From Lactarius indigo (Eukaryota > Basidiomycota > Agaricomycetes > Russulales > Russulaceae), in assembly GCA_025766275.1 (NCBI GenBank), contig JAFKAC010000010.1:868001-932000 (forward strand): 64,000 bases of DNA, in the 5' to 3' direction. A program made the position numbers and the translations under genes. A model generated the notes under the pieces. The model did no database searches. It worked only from the letters and a program-made list of their open reading frames with translations, and was not told the origin of the DNA. This document shows, piece after piece, positions 23,166 to 34,591 of this stretch. Numbering within the stretch: position 1 is the first letter of the stretch; each line of letters begins with the position of its first letter.

Positions 23166-24934
23166 AATCTAAGAGGGCCTGACGATCACAGTCAAATCAA
23201 AGACAAAGATAGGCCGCGTTAAGTAGCTCCCAAAAAGTATCGTAACCCACAGTACAACTTCACAGATCACGGCAAGGATCACGGTGAGCTGTGACAAAAA
23301 TAGCCGATTACTTGAATTAGCTTCAGTAGGCCTCTATAACAACAGACTTGACTCGCACTGCGCCGACAGTATTTTTAGCCATGCACCGTGAGCGTATTTA
23401 AAGGGCCAATTGACAACTGATAATCAAATCAATTAATCAAACTCTTATCTCGTCTGGCGCCCAGGCTACACTGCCAAACAAGCTGCCAAATGTCCCTGAA
23501 CTTGTGTGAGGGTTTGGTCCCTGGGGTCTGCGCAACCCTAGTTTAGGCTCATTTGCGTCTCAGTTGAAAGGAGGGACCCCTCAGACGGGATTTACTCAAG
23601 GTTGGCTCAGCATCAGACTTTCAAACGTTCAATTGACCCAGAAAATAGCCCAGAATAAGGCCGGCACGTGGTCAGCTTAGTGTGTCGTGCGAACCCGGCC
23701 ATAAGGTCCTAGGTGATTTGGCCATGTACCCTATATGCCCCTCGTTTATTCCAACCCGTTCACAGGATGGAGAAGGCAATCTATATTGTTCTACGCACAG
23801 TACAGTGACCTATTACAGCGCATGTCACAACGATCTTGAATGCAGAGCGACGCGGAGTAAGCTCTCAAATCTCGACAACACTCTTGACTGGGTTCACTGG
23901 CGCGATTTGTGATTACCAGGTGGTATACGGCCCGAGCTTCTTTTCCCATGTTTCTGTGGGTATCGTAGATGGTCGTAGTCGCACGCACTCCCTCCGGCGC
24001 TCTGAATATCTCGTCTGCTGCGGATCCCAAGGTTCTCAAGTAGGCCATCAGGTAATTAGAATGTCTGATGGGCCGCTTACGAATATCTCACCTCATTTGA
24101 ACTGATTGAGACCGTTACACAGAGAATCAGACCGTAATGCGTGGCTTGTACTATTATCACAATTCCCATAAATTCCCTCCACTCGAAGCTGCAAACGCAC
24201 AGCTCTCCTCGCTTCATCGAACGAATATCCTCGTCTAACTTGACGGCACAGTATCATGCACTTTACCAATGTCTATGTCGTCTTCTTTGCACTCGCTATC
24301 TCTGCCATGGCGTTAGTTATAACAACGGGGGAAAGATCCACAGGTAGTTCGCTTTTTCTTCCGAAAGCCCTGGGATTCCGGCTGCTCGCTAACATTTGTT
24401 GTCGTCACAATTAGCTGCTGCTGTAGACAAGGATATCGATGAAGGGTTCTTTATCAATAATCGTCGCAAGTAGTGCGCGTATGGCACTTTTTAGGGAAAG
24501 CGTGGGAGAGAATCACAGTATCCAGGGGCGCATGGGGTTTGCGACTGGTTGTATTAGTTTACAGTAACCCACACCTTTGGCGGTCTAGGGGAGGAGTACG
24601 TCACGAGCAGAGGCATAGAGCATGGTCTTGAGCACCACTGGGAACCAAAAATAGTGATCCCGACTTTCCATCTTCCAGCTACAAACACCGGATTGGTAAT
24701 CGTCCCGTGCTGCTAAGTCGAGCTAGTTGCCCAACCAACCTCGATTTTTACTCTTAAGAAAGTAAATTTTACACTTATGAGGTAGTACTTTGTAGTTCAT
24801 GTAGGGCTGTGGTCCTTTCTCCCAAAAGGTCGAGTTGCGTTTTTTTCTTACGCATCTGACAAACATGTCGTCGTTAGAGCTCGAGGCTTGAAGCTTGAAT
24901 ATCAGCCCGAGCTTGAATGACAAGCCGTCAACTT
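23166..24934. other. Spacer between the duplicated segments, no gene supported
   Basis: No splice-consistent or domain-bearing frame seen; moderately AT-rich with several near-identical short AT strings. Confidence 0.4.
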
Positions 24935-26105
24935 ACCCTTGACGCTTGAAGCTTGAGGACTGAGGGACTCGTTGCGCCAGGTCTGGGTCGTGTGCGCTTT
25001 CTTGGGCGCTGGTTGGTGCTATCATAGCAATCTGTTTATGTAAGTCAGGCGACTGTCCCACGGCCATGTAAGACAGCTAATGACATCTCTTGCAGCTGGC
25101 CAGCGTGCAGTGCGAAATCGAGTTGCTACTGCCGTGATATCACCAACAGCCAAAAGCCATGTTTGCAGATCGGCAGCCATTTACAAACGCCACAACACAC
25201 CCAGTAGTCCTACATATCGCGCGTCCTTGCCAGTGGACCTCCACCCACGGTTTCCCCGAAAAAATGCTCAACACTCACAGCCCCGGTTCACCAGGGGAGG
25301 ATCCTCTCTCGTCAAGCGCGTATTCTACAGCAGTGGCTGGTCATGACGGCGGATTAAAGAACGTAGAACCTTTCGCAATAGAAGGGCGTACCTCTTTTCT
25401 CTGCTGGTATGGATGACGCCGCGGCAGTAGCCAAAAGCGCAATGAAGATGACGTGTAAACTGATCAAGTGCATATTATAATATTATGCCGTTGGTGGGAC
25501 TGGACGAAATTCTCGGTGCCTAGTAAGGGGGGTTGGGTTGGGCACTAGGGTGGTGCATTTTCGAGCAGACTCAGAGGGCCTTTTATGGAGACTATGCTGA
25601 TAATAAGTTAGGAACCACGCATTACGGTCTGTCTATTATGGTATGAGTCGGCGCCTGAAACGGTCTCGGTTGTTCTAAATGATGTGATGCACTCACGTCC
25701 GACAGATCAGGTGTTTTCGTCGTTTTGCCATCTCAGGCTGGTCAAGCGTCCTATGGAGTCACGACAGAGACACTCGGAGCATCGGAGAGACCAGGGGGCA
25801 GCGACCATATACAACTTGGAAGCAGACGCTTAGGGTGCACACCCAGGTAAACTGAATAAGGGTGTGTCCTGGGAGTTTGTCGGTGGGAGACACTTATTTG
25901 GCACGCAATATGCGCTTCTTGACCCACATATAGCCACGCCACCGTGCCCCGGATAGGAAAGGATCGCATGTAGAATGTGGACCCGTCGTCTCGTTTTCCT
26001 GAGCACAACCTATCCAATGCCCACTATAGTCCATTGGTGATCGGACTCAATTAAGGTGAGCAACACCTGATCTTCGTTCTCGTTTGATGCCGTGCAGGTG
26101 GGATT
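24935..26105. repeat. Old segmental duplication, copy 2
   Basis: Partner of 22075-23165, offset about 2.9 kb in direct orientation; see that entry for the shared landmarks. Followed by 26106-26616 without a supported gene (poly-A run near 26254). Confidence 0.6.
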
Positions 26106-26616
26106 TTTCCTATAAATTGGAGTGAGTTTCTGTAGGACGATCACGGATCCACAAGTCCTTGTAGAATGAGTTCATGACGTCTCAGCGGAAAAAGAAACTC
26201 TCATTTTTATGTTCAGCTACGAGAGTAGAGGTGGGAATGTTAGCGTTGATTGCAAAAAAAAAAAAAACAGCCTTTGTAAACAACCGGGACAACGCCATTG
26301 ACACCCACCGACTACAATGGCACTGCGGAACCGATAATTTCAATCACGCCATAGAACGCCACAATCCAACTCTCCATCCATGATGAAAAAGGAGCACCGT
26401 ATCAGCTCGTTACTAAAACATTGACGGCTTGACAGACGCCAAGTACAGAAGCGCCGGAATGAAACGAAACGAAACGTCGCGTCTATTATCCCGGCGCGTG
26501 TTACAAGATGATGGATTGGTTCCAAAGCAGTGGTGGTACTATTGGTGCACCTAAACGCCGCCGGTTTAGTAGCGACACCTATGTCATTCCGCATGAGAGA
26601 GGGAGCCACCTACCTG

Positions 26617-27229
26617 TCACTCTGCGACCCATTGAGCATACTCTCGTTGGTTCTCTTCAAGTTTTTGATACACGCGCCGCCAGTCTACGCATTGATTGGT
26701 CTCAGCGCGAACTTCAGCTTCGAGCTCCCGCCCCAGCACGGGGTCCACCGCGAGGTCCGCGCGGCAGAGCACCATCTGTCGCATATAGTTGAGGCAGTGC
26801 CGGCTCAGCTTGTTCTCCTCCTGGGGAAGTGCCTCGATAATGTCGCGCCTGATTATGTCTAGACAACGTAGTTGGTGGAACAGGGAGATGCTGAACGGTC
26901 GGCGCTGTGGCCCTAGATAGAGTGTTTCGGTGTTCAGGGCCAGTGCCGCCCATTCGGCGTCGGCGTTGTACCCGGAGAGCTGATAGTGCTTTGTGCCCTC
27001 TATGTTCATGCGGATGGGTGGAAGAAAGCCGATGTCCCAGGTACGAGGGTAGTCTGAGCCGAGGTAAGCTACGTTGGTCCCCGTGTAAGCAGAACAGGTC
27101 AAGGGAGAGGGAATAGTGCCCCTTACAGTGACGGGGTGCTGGGAACCCTGATCGGAGAAGGGCGATACACCCAAGCTTGATGAGTAGGCATAACGAAACC
27201 AGAGAGATGTACTTCGTTCCGGGATACAT
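26617..27229 (-). CDS. UstYa-like (DUF3328) oxidase family protein
   Basis: Two exons, 27127-27229 and 26617-27068, with a 58-nt GT-AG intron 27069-27126; 184 residues from ATG 27229. Residues 7-30 form an N-terminal membrane anchor (ISLVSLCLLIKLGCIALL). Mid-protein features match the family: DYPRTWDI, EGTKHY, EWAAL, then FHQLRCLDIIR and RHCLNYMRQMVLC, ending CVDWRRVYQKLEEN. UstYa proteins act as oxidases or cyclases in fungal ribosomal-peptide and other secondary-metabolite pathways; two HxxHC motifs are considered the catalytic copper/iron-type sites. Here the first reads HQLRC (His replaced by Arg) and the second is reduced to RHC within SRHC, so activity is uncertain. No precursor peptide or other cluster gene was recognised nearby, so the pathway is unknown. 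Confidence 0.75.
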
Positions 27230-27395
27230 GACGACGCCTGGTGAGCTAGTCACTTGAGGAATTGGTGGGCGGAGCGATGGATGATGGAATGATGGTAAGA
27301 GGAGGCTAACCTTGAAAGAGCCTTTTGGTGCTATGACGAGAGGTGTTGCGGTTGCCGAATTGAGACTGAGCTTGGGGTATGGAAGGTCCACCTGG

Positions 27396-28150
27396 TCAGT
27401 GGACGGCCTCGTAGACGCCGCGTTGCAGGATCATCATCAACGTAGAAGGCGATACACCTTCCTTCTGATAATGGGGTGGGAGCGATGGGTTGAACATCTC
27501 CAATCAAACGGGGGTGCATCGAATAAATGCCCACGTACCCTTCCATTCCCAGCATTCCCAGAAGCTGCCCGTGGACGCAATGTATCGAAATACCCCAATA
27601 AGGTGCTCATCTCCGCTCTTAGCATTGCGTCTGTAATCTTCTGACCCACAAATTGTTCGTATTCGTTAAGAATGTCCAATTTGAATCCGACGTCATGAAG
27701 AAGAAATACAGCCCGTTGCCGTTGATACCTTGAGACCCGCCGTAGTAGAGGCTAACCCGCGTTAAGACATGTTGAGTGACGATTGGCTGCCGTTTTCCCC
27801 CTTGACTCTGGAGCGGGAGGTGGAAATGGTAGGCGTTCCTGGGGCGGAGGTGGTACGAAAGAGGATTCAGATTCGATGGCGCGGGATGCATCGGCGCCAA
27901 CAACCGGACCACCGCGGTGTCGCTCTACCACCAAGAGCATTGTCTGCTCTACTTGCACAAGCGACTCACAAACCGTACCAGCAAGCACCGACTCCCGCAC
28001 CACCAACATTGCCTGAATTGCCTCCGTCAGTAGGCACTGTACTACCCCGACCTTACCCTCGAGCCGGGAGACTTCGCGACGCGCGACTTTGAGGTGGATC
28101 GCGTCCGGCGGACACACACGTGTCGTGATTTCAAAACGGCCTGGGACCAT
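27396..28150 (-). CDS. Coiled-coil protein of unknown function
   Basis: Minus-strand gene. The 5' part from ATG 28150 encodes an amphipathic helix region (VARREVSRLEGKVGVVQCLL and onward, about residues 23-75) then a proline-rich segment. The 3' part is well supported by splicing: the exon reading VGFKLDILNEYEQFVGQKIT joins through a 74-nt intron (GTACGT...ATCAG) to KEGVSPSTLMMILQRGVYEA, ending VH-stop at 27396. The junction between the two parts (about 27750) could not be resolved with confidence. It ends 166 bases upstream of the UstYa-like start on the same strand. No family recognised. Confidence 0.4.
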
Positions 28151-28939
28151 AATGCGAGGAACTGGCTATATTGGTATTATTTCTGAAGGAAACCCGTCTG
28201 TCCACTGAGTCCCATTGCTGGCGCATAATCGGGCAACTGCTGATTCGCGGTCCTTTGTTTCACTAGCGACACCTAGCCTCGAGTTTGACTGAACCACCAT
28301 ATCGTATTATCGTTCAATCTTTACGATTATGCATTCTACCCCTCGCCCTTCTTTGAGGTCGTTCTGTGATTGCGGCTTTTGACGAACTTTTAAGTCTGTA
28401 CACCTCCTGTGATCGATCCGCCTCCCCGCTCTTGTGAATGTAATATTGATGTCCAGACCGCAACAGCCTCACCCACCTCTATATAGCACCGAATACTACC
28501 AATCCGTTTTCGTAACGCCGTTTACCCATTCCGGTACAGCGCGCGGACTCCATGAAGCTCGATTGTGGAAGGTCCAGGCATCGTCTTAAAGTAGCCCATG
28601 GCCGATTCCCAGAACAATGGTATGGCTCGACATGCACCCCTTAACTCTGCACTGGGCGATCCGTTTTTATGTTCCCCTCTCTATGTTGTTCGTTGTAAAA
28701 CTGTTCATTAATCCCCCCTCACCCCATGTGGCGCCATAGCCACCAATCCCTGCCTCGGGATGAATCGGAGGATGGGCTTGAGCCCAATGGTGCAAAGCGC
28801 TGGGACCCAGTGCGATCCTATTCCATTTGCTTTCCACACATACGAGACGCACACTTGTCCCGATTGTGCCTACCCAGTCGTTCTGAAAAATAAGGCCAAC
28901 ACTCTTACCCTTCGGATTCGTCATCATCTCGCTTGCATG
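28151..28939. other. Intergenic, no gene supported
   Basis: A TATATAG element near 28481 and pyrimidine-rich stretches suggest promoter-like sequence, possibly for the plus-strand candidate that follows. A frame with HTCPDCAYPVVLKN at about 28850 has a CxxC, but no continuation was established. Confidence 0.3.
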
Positions 28940-29703
28940 GGACAGCGTCCTCCTCTCCTTGGGCTACCGCTACGCCGGGTCCGTCTGGTACCCCGCCAGA
29001 CTTCGCGAAGCTGGAAACTCCAAGTGTTTACATCAACTATGACATGTTGTATTGCAACCGAGCCAAAGCGAATCATTAGTCCCCCGATCCAAGGTCTTCC
29101 CCGCTCCCCGTGCGCTCGCGCAAGAGCCTCCCCCGAACTCGACAGGGTCTACCCGTAGTGGTCAGTGTCACTTACGGCGATGACCACCGTTTGCTCGTTG
29201 AGCGTGAGATGGGGTGATTTTACATCGGCTCATCATCCCCATGGCGGTGTTGTATTGACACGGAAAAGCAGACCCCGGCCTATGTCCTGTTCCACACATT
29301 GTACTTCGGGACGGAGAACTGCAGCCTCGCGCTGCGCATTCCGGAATATCCGTCAGGGGAAAATGAAGATCCCGCGCGTCGGATCTATAATGGACGCGTG
29401 GTCCTCCGTGGTGGACGCCAAGGCCGATTTTGCGAGGGCTAGTATAGGGCCCTCGCGTGCCGCATTGACAAGGTGGGCTCGTTCACGCCAAGGTACAATA
29501 CGACAGTGCAACTTCCAAGCTCCAGATGCGATTCGGAGACGTATCACGCGTTCCTGCTGGTCTGTCCTCAAGGCATGGGCGAGGAGGGTTTCTGGGTAGA
29601 TGCGATAAGCACAAAGGAGAGGCCGATTGGTGTAAGCGTTCTCACCGGTACCAAGCACACGGGCCCTCACGATCTCAAGGGCATTACACCAGGACTCTAC
29701 TAG
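28940..29703 (+). pseudogene. Unrecognised multi-exon gene with in-frame stop
   Basis: Several protein-like plus-strand segments follow one another. They are: GTPPDFAKLETPSVYINYDM (to a stop near 29080); VVVSVTYGDDHRLLVEREMG (about 29157-29217); QTPAYVLFHTLYFGTENCSL onward through NGRVVLRGGRQGRFCEG, ending at TAG 29440-29442; then, in the same frame, CRIDKVGSFTPRYNTTVQLP onward to TAG 29701-29703. The segments have even, non-low-complexity composition and paired cysteines, suggesting a secreted or disulfide-containing protein. The in-frame TAG has no convincing intron around it, so I call it a probable pseudogene. The overlapping minus frame 29353-29805 is considered a shadow. Function unknown. 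Confidence 0.35.
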
Positions 29704-29798
29704 GTGCGGCACCAGACGATCTGACGTTCCAGGACCACGATCAGTCCATGGTCCGGTCTGTTTTGTTCCAGTTATTCCGGAGCTACTAGTAGAGCTAA

Positions 29799-29858
29799 GA
29801 GCCAAATTTGAGTACAGTACTATATACTAATACTCCAAATTAGTACCCGATTTGGCTC
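29799..29858. repeat. Imperfect inverted repeat / hairpin
   Basis: GAGCCAAAT at 29799-29807 pairs with ATTTGGCTC at 29850-29858, with GAGTAC/GTAC inside and AT-rich loop sequence between. It could be a small foldback element or terminator-like hairpin downstream of the 29703 stop. Confidence 0.5.
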
Positions 29859-30059
29859 CAGCTCCAAGTCGGGCCCGCCCAGCCTTGCACTGGCAGCAAC
29901 TCACATAGTTAGCCTCTGTCTTCGGTCTCACTCAGACTAGTATCTTTTGGTGTCACTGCACTTCGGCGAACTCCATGAGTATTGTTGCTGCATGTACAAT
30001 ATAGTAAGCAAAGATAAAAGCTGTTTGGCCGAGGCGTAGACTGAATTCGAGGCTGGTCC

Positions 30060-31570
30060 AAAGTGGACGATGGCAATTTAATCCCACCAACCAAGGATCA
30101 CCGATGCTTTTCCTCATCAGAGGTCTTCATAAACACCATAGATAGAACGTGCGTAACGGAGTCGCTCGCGTAATCGCGGCAAGTCGTGTACACGGTCGTG
30201 GGATATCACCAGCCCTAGTTGGTCAGAGTGCAGGGCCGCACACGAACTGCATCCCAGTCGAGTGGGTCGAGAAGTGTTCGACTGGGCACCTCTGCGTGGC
30301 AATGAGGATGACAACGAGGCTTGGATATAGACCCTTCGTGAAGTCGGGATTCAGTGCCCAAGAGGATGTGCGTGAGGACCACATGTGTTGTGCCACAGAA
30401 CTCGCTAATGCAAACAGTAAGACGTACTCCGTGACAGTGAAGCCTGGGTAAAGTATCCCGTTCAACGCCGAGATCAAACATAAAACCTGCAATTGAGCAG
30501 TAAGCCCTCTGCGATAGGCGCTTCTGGGAGCTAGACATACCCAAAGGCAGCGATAAATAAAACAAGATTCAATGAGCAGAGCGAAGACCCTCTCAACCTC
30601 GGGCCTCAGAGACCCTGTTCCTTCGCCCAAATGTTTCTAACTAAGATGCGATGTTCCTACACCAGCGACATGGTCAGAGTTGGTCGTCGGGAGTCGGACG
30701 TGAGGCAAATGCACTAAGCCTTCCAAATAATTAATCCGATAGAGCAGAAGAATGACGATGACGCGTTTGTCTCTGTTCCAGAGGACCACCACACGCCATG
30801 CACATATAATTTCGCTTAAAATATACCGAACGACCTTCAGTCGAGTCGAGGAGATAGCATGAAAGCATCGTGCGGGCGCACCGTCAGGCGTGTGAAAGTT
30901 GCCTCTACAGCAAAGACGACATTGACGCGATATGCTGACCACGAATTGACGCTATATGTTGACGATCCCTCTTCAACTTGCAACTGCGGAGACCAGGATT
31001 TGCTGAAGCCCGAGAGCAATTTCTAGCACCAGAGCGACAATTCCCAGGGCGAACATGAAAATGATGACTTCAAACGTGATCATTCTGGGACGAAGTGAAA
31101 CATAGTTTTCCCCTAAAAGCCAACTATTGTAAGCGTCACGGTAGGTCGTCCTTTTTTTGAGAGAATAAAGAACCCCACAGGAGGATGTGGACCGAGGTGG
31201 TTCTTGAGATAGTGTAGAGTACGATGTAGATGCCTGTAGTGCACAGGGCACTAACAACGCCTCAGAACCTGGATAGCAACGAGAATCTCTTGTCCCTGAC
31301 CATATACGATGCAGACAAAAAGGTTGTCGTACACTTTGTTGATGTGAAATACGAGATCCTCCGAGTCGTTGGACGTGGCAACGAAATGGGTTTGGAGCGG
31401 CGGCATAGGCAAGTATGGGGCAAACAAAGGACATCAATCCCGCGGACTCTTAAGTAGTATGCATCTTCTGTAACCGCTGTCAGAGCGGGACCGCAAGATT
31501 GTAATACTGCATGTCAATTGGGTGGGGCACCGGAGTGAGCAGCTCCCAACGAAAGTGCAATATTGTTGAT
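30060..31570 (-). pseudogene. Degenerate second copy of the multi-pass membrane protein
   Basis: Paralogue of the 8677-10119 gene and close neighbour of the 32565-34260 copy. Recognisable blocks on the minus strand are FEVIIFMFALGIVALVLEIA (about 31070), LSDIICAWRVVVLWNRDKR (about 30790) and VERVFALLIESCFIY (about 30590). Between the VVLWNRDKR exon and the LIIWKA block the segment encoding the GPxLGTN membrane helix is missing; the residual sequence runs straight into a stop (TGGAAGGCTTAG). That internal deletion indicates a pseudogene. Non-coding flanks on both sides also match copy 3, so a unit of about 1.5-2 kb was duplicated. Confidence 0.6.
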
Positions 31571-32500
31571 TGGAAGTTGAGGGATGCCAACGGACGTGGG
31601 ACACATCAAGAAAACGACCACATCATATGGTCACCAATAGTGGAAACCCCTTATACATAGGCACCATGAAGTGTCTACATATGTAGGGGTTCAAGTTGCC
31701 ACTATTGGCAGCCGGAGAAGTGGAGGTGTGGACGACATCCCAACAGGAGTGTCTGACTCCTGACGGCCTTCGGGCTCTCCTCACGCTGAGGACCCTGTTC
31801 GCCACCCAACTTTTGGCCAGGTAGATGAACTTCGTAAATGGAAGCAGAAACCTCGTGGTTCGCCACCGTGAGGCTGCACGCGGCGACAACACCGTGACTC
31901 CAGCCCCCTCTTCGTGAGGTTTTCATTAGTCCCTTCTGGCCTCGCAGCCTCACGCTGGGCGTCGTGGTGGCTTTCCTGGGTCAGACTTGGCTTTCCATTC
32001 CCTCGGAGTCTTCTTTTTCCCGATGGCAGAGGAGCAAGCAGAGAAGCGCTCAGTGGTCTCGGGCCCTCGACGCGCGCAACACCCGAACAACACCCGACTA
32101 TGATCGATGCATCTATCAGCTTGAAGCAGGCCGCCAGACAGTACCTTACAAGTGTTATACGAAGTGCAGTGGCAGCAGTGGCGCCCCATTCCTTGCACTG
32201 TCGTGGTGGTGGTGGGGCTCGTGGTATCCGTGAATGTTGAGACTCTCAAATTCAAGTTCTTTGAAAACACTCTTGATTAGGCACACTGGTATTGTCTATG
32301 AATAAGTGAGTGAGTGGGCCCGCCGCCGCCACTCAGTGTGGAGAGGAAGACTGTTTTTCAACATATAGTCCTTGATCTAACCGGGCTTTTGTGAGTCTCC
32401 AGAGAACTAGAGTCAATGTAGTTGATGGCGCTCCGCCGTGCTTTCGTACACGCTAACACTAGTAAAGAGGTATTACAGAAATAAATCCAAGCTGAATGCG
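31571..32500. other. Spacer between duplicated membrane-protein units
   Basis: Frames up to about 108 codons on both strands without domain or splice support. It is not present at the other side of either duplicate, so it separates rather than belongs to the duplicated unit. Confidence 0.4.
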
Positions 32501-32564
32501 ACCCGCGAATACGGCATAATTCAAAGGACGACGACGACGGTTTAATTACCAAAGGTCACAAAAG

Positions 32565-34260
32565 TTACAGGTTATTTTCCTCATCAGAGATCATGGATGA
32601 TTCCCGCTTATCGAGGTCGTTCGTGCTCTCCCGAAATATCGTGTACACATATGGTGGCATGTCGCCAGCCCTTGGGGGTGCGACTGCTGGCATCCTCGTG
32701 AACTGCATTTCAGTCGAGTGAGTCGAGTAGTATTCGACTGGGCTCTTCTGCATGGCGACGAGGATGATTATGAGCGTTGGATATAAACCCTGTGCCTAGT
32801 CGATATTTGGTGTTCAAGAGAATGTGTATGACGACTCACTGAGACAAACAATAAGACGTCGTCCATGACAGTGAAGCCCGGCACTGGCATCAAGTTGAGC
32901 GCCGAGATCAAGTATACAATCTGAGATAGCGCAGTGAATCCTTCTGCGAGCATAAACCCTTCTGGAGGTAGGACGTACCCAAACGCAGCAATAAATAAAG
33001 CCAGATTCTATGAGCAGAGCGAACACCCTCTCGACCCTCGCAGATCCACTTGCCTCACCCAAATGTTTCTTGACCGAGACGCGGCGTTGCCTACACCAGC
33101 GACATGGTCAGAAGTGGCCACCGGGGGTCAGACGCGAGACAAACGCACCAAGCCTTCCAGGCGATCAACCCGGTGGAGACCAGATTAGTTCCCAATGTTG
33201 GGCCAACCATGATGAGGGGTCCTTGGTCGCTTTGAAAACTACTTTCGGCGGAGGGGGGTATGGGGTCGAGACCAAGTTCACACCCAGCAGCAGCTGCGAG
33301 CGTTAATTCCTGATGAGCACAAAATGACGACTATGAGGGAACCCTTTTGTGCACCTGTCGTCCCAAGGATGAGGAGCAGAAGTATGGCGATGACACGTTT
33401 GTCTCTGTTCCAGAGGACCACCGCGCGCCAGGCACAGACAATATCGCTTAGGATATACTGAACAGCGCTTAGTTTAGTCAAGCACTGCAGATGCCATGGA
33501 AGCATCGTGCAGACGCACCATCAGGCGTGTGATAGTTGACTCTACCAAGGAGACAACAAAGAGGCGGTTGCCAGACCACACATTGGTAGATGTGCGGCCA
33601 AGTGAGTCGCCGAGGAACCACTGCATTTCCTGAAACCCGAGAGCAGTTCTTAACACCACTGTGACGATTGCCAAAGCGAACATGAATGTCGTAATTCCGA
33701 ACATGAACATTCTAGGCCTAGACGAAGTGAGACCTGGCTTGCTCCTGAGGAAGCCACCTACTATCAGCATGCATCAACCTTCGAGAGGACAAATGAACTT
33801 CACAGAATGTAGACCGAGGTGACGTAGAGCACGATATAGACGCCTGTGATGCATAGCACAGTGGCTCAGAACCTGGAGTAGCAACAGTGGGTCTCTTGTC
33901 CCTCACCATATACGATACCGACAAAAAGGTTGTCGTACACTGTCAGTTTGTATTGAAGGTAATAAGACTCGGCAAAGAAGGAATAGTCGACTTCGGACAA
34001 GGAAGTAAATTGGAGTGTCGGAGGGCAGAAAAAAAGGGTAAACATGGATCCAAAAAAAAAAAGAGGGCAGATCAAAGGGTGAGGCCAAGTATGGGGTAGA
34101 CAAAGCCCATCTTCCCCTGCGGGTTATTAAGTAGTAGACACTTGCTGTGGCCGCTGTCAGAGAGGCCGTTGACCACATGTCAATTGTGTTGGGAATCATA
34201 GGGGGCAGTACCGTACGAAAGGGGCGATCAAAAGTTGGAGGAATTAAAGCCAACACTCCA
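32565..34260 (-). CDS. Third copy of the multi-pass membrane protein (possibly functional)
   Basis: Minus-strand paralogue of the 8677-10119 gene. Blocks in order: FVGIVYG near 33920, ITGVYIVLY near 33855, FMFGITTFMFALAIVTVVLR (about 33680), LSDIVCAWRAVVLWNRDKRV (about 33440), LIMVGPTLGTNLVSTGLIAW (about 33200), VERVFALLIESGFIYCCVWV (about 33030) and AEGFTALSQIVYLISALNLM (about 32930), then a last hydrophobic exon. Unlike the 30-31.5 kb copy, it keeps the GPTLGTN helix. I could not fix the first exon or all splice sites, so integrity is unproven. Long A-runs at about 34030-34065 lie in the presumed 5' part. Confidence 0.5.
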
Positions 34261-34447
34261 ACACGCTCAAAGAACTGTGGGACATCACATGCATCACATG
34301 CCAGTGGACCGCATATGCCCCATCTGACTATGTTTACGTTGCCTGGAAACTCCTAAATACTGTAACTCTGCGAAGCTCCTACAGATTTAAGGTCTGGAGG
34401 ACGCAGTCGGTGCTTGAAATGGCTTACAGCGGGTTTCATAACGATAC

Positions 34448-34473
34448 AGCGCTTTTCATAACACTTGCCGATT
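34448..34473. repeat. Fragment matching the 35855-36152 foldback element, inverted
   Basis: A 26-base string here is the exact reverse complement of 36001-36026, which lies inside the foldback element. Flanking sequence includes GGGTTTCATAA, a further short match to that element. Confidence 0.6.
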
Positions 34474-34591
34474 TTTACAACATTACACACACAGGCGGGG
34501 GTTGAATGGGCATCTCGGTGATCATGCCGAATTTCTTTCCCACAAAAAATAATCATAGTAATTACAGTAATAAACGAAATTATATATCCTA

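Noticed and set aside
29353..29805. 150-codon minus-strand ORF
   Set aside because: Overlaps the plus-strand frame that has more natural composition and continuing upstream exons; judged a shadow.
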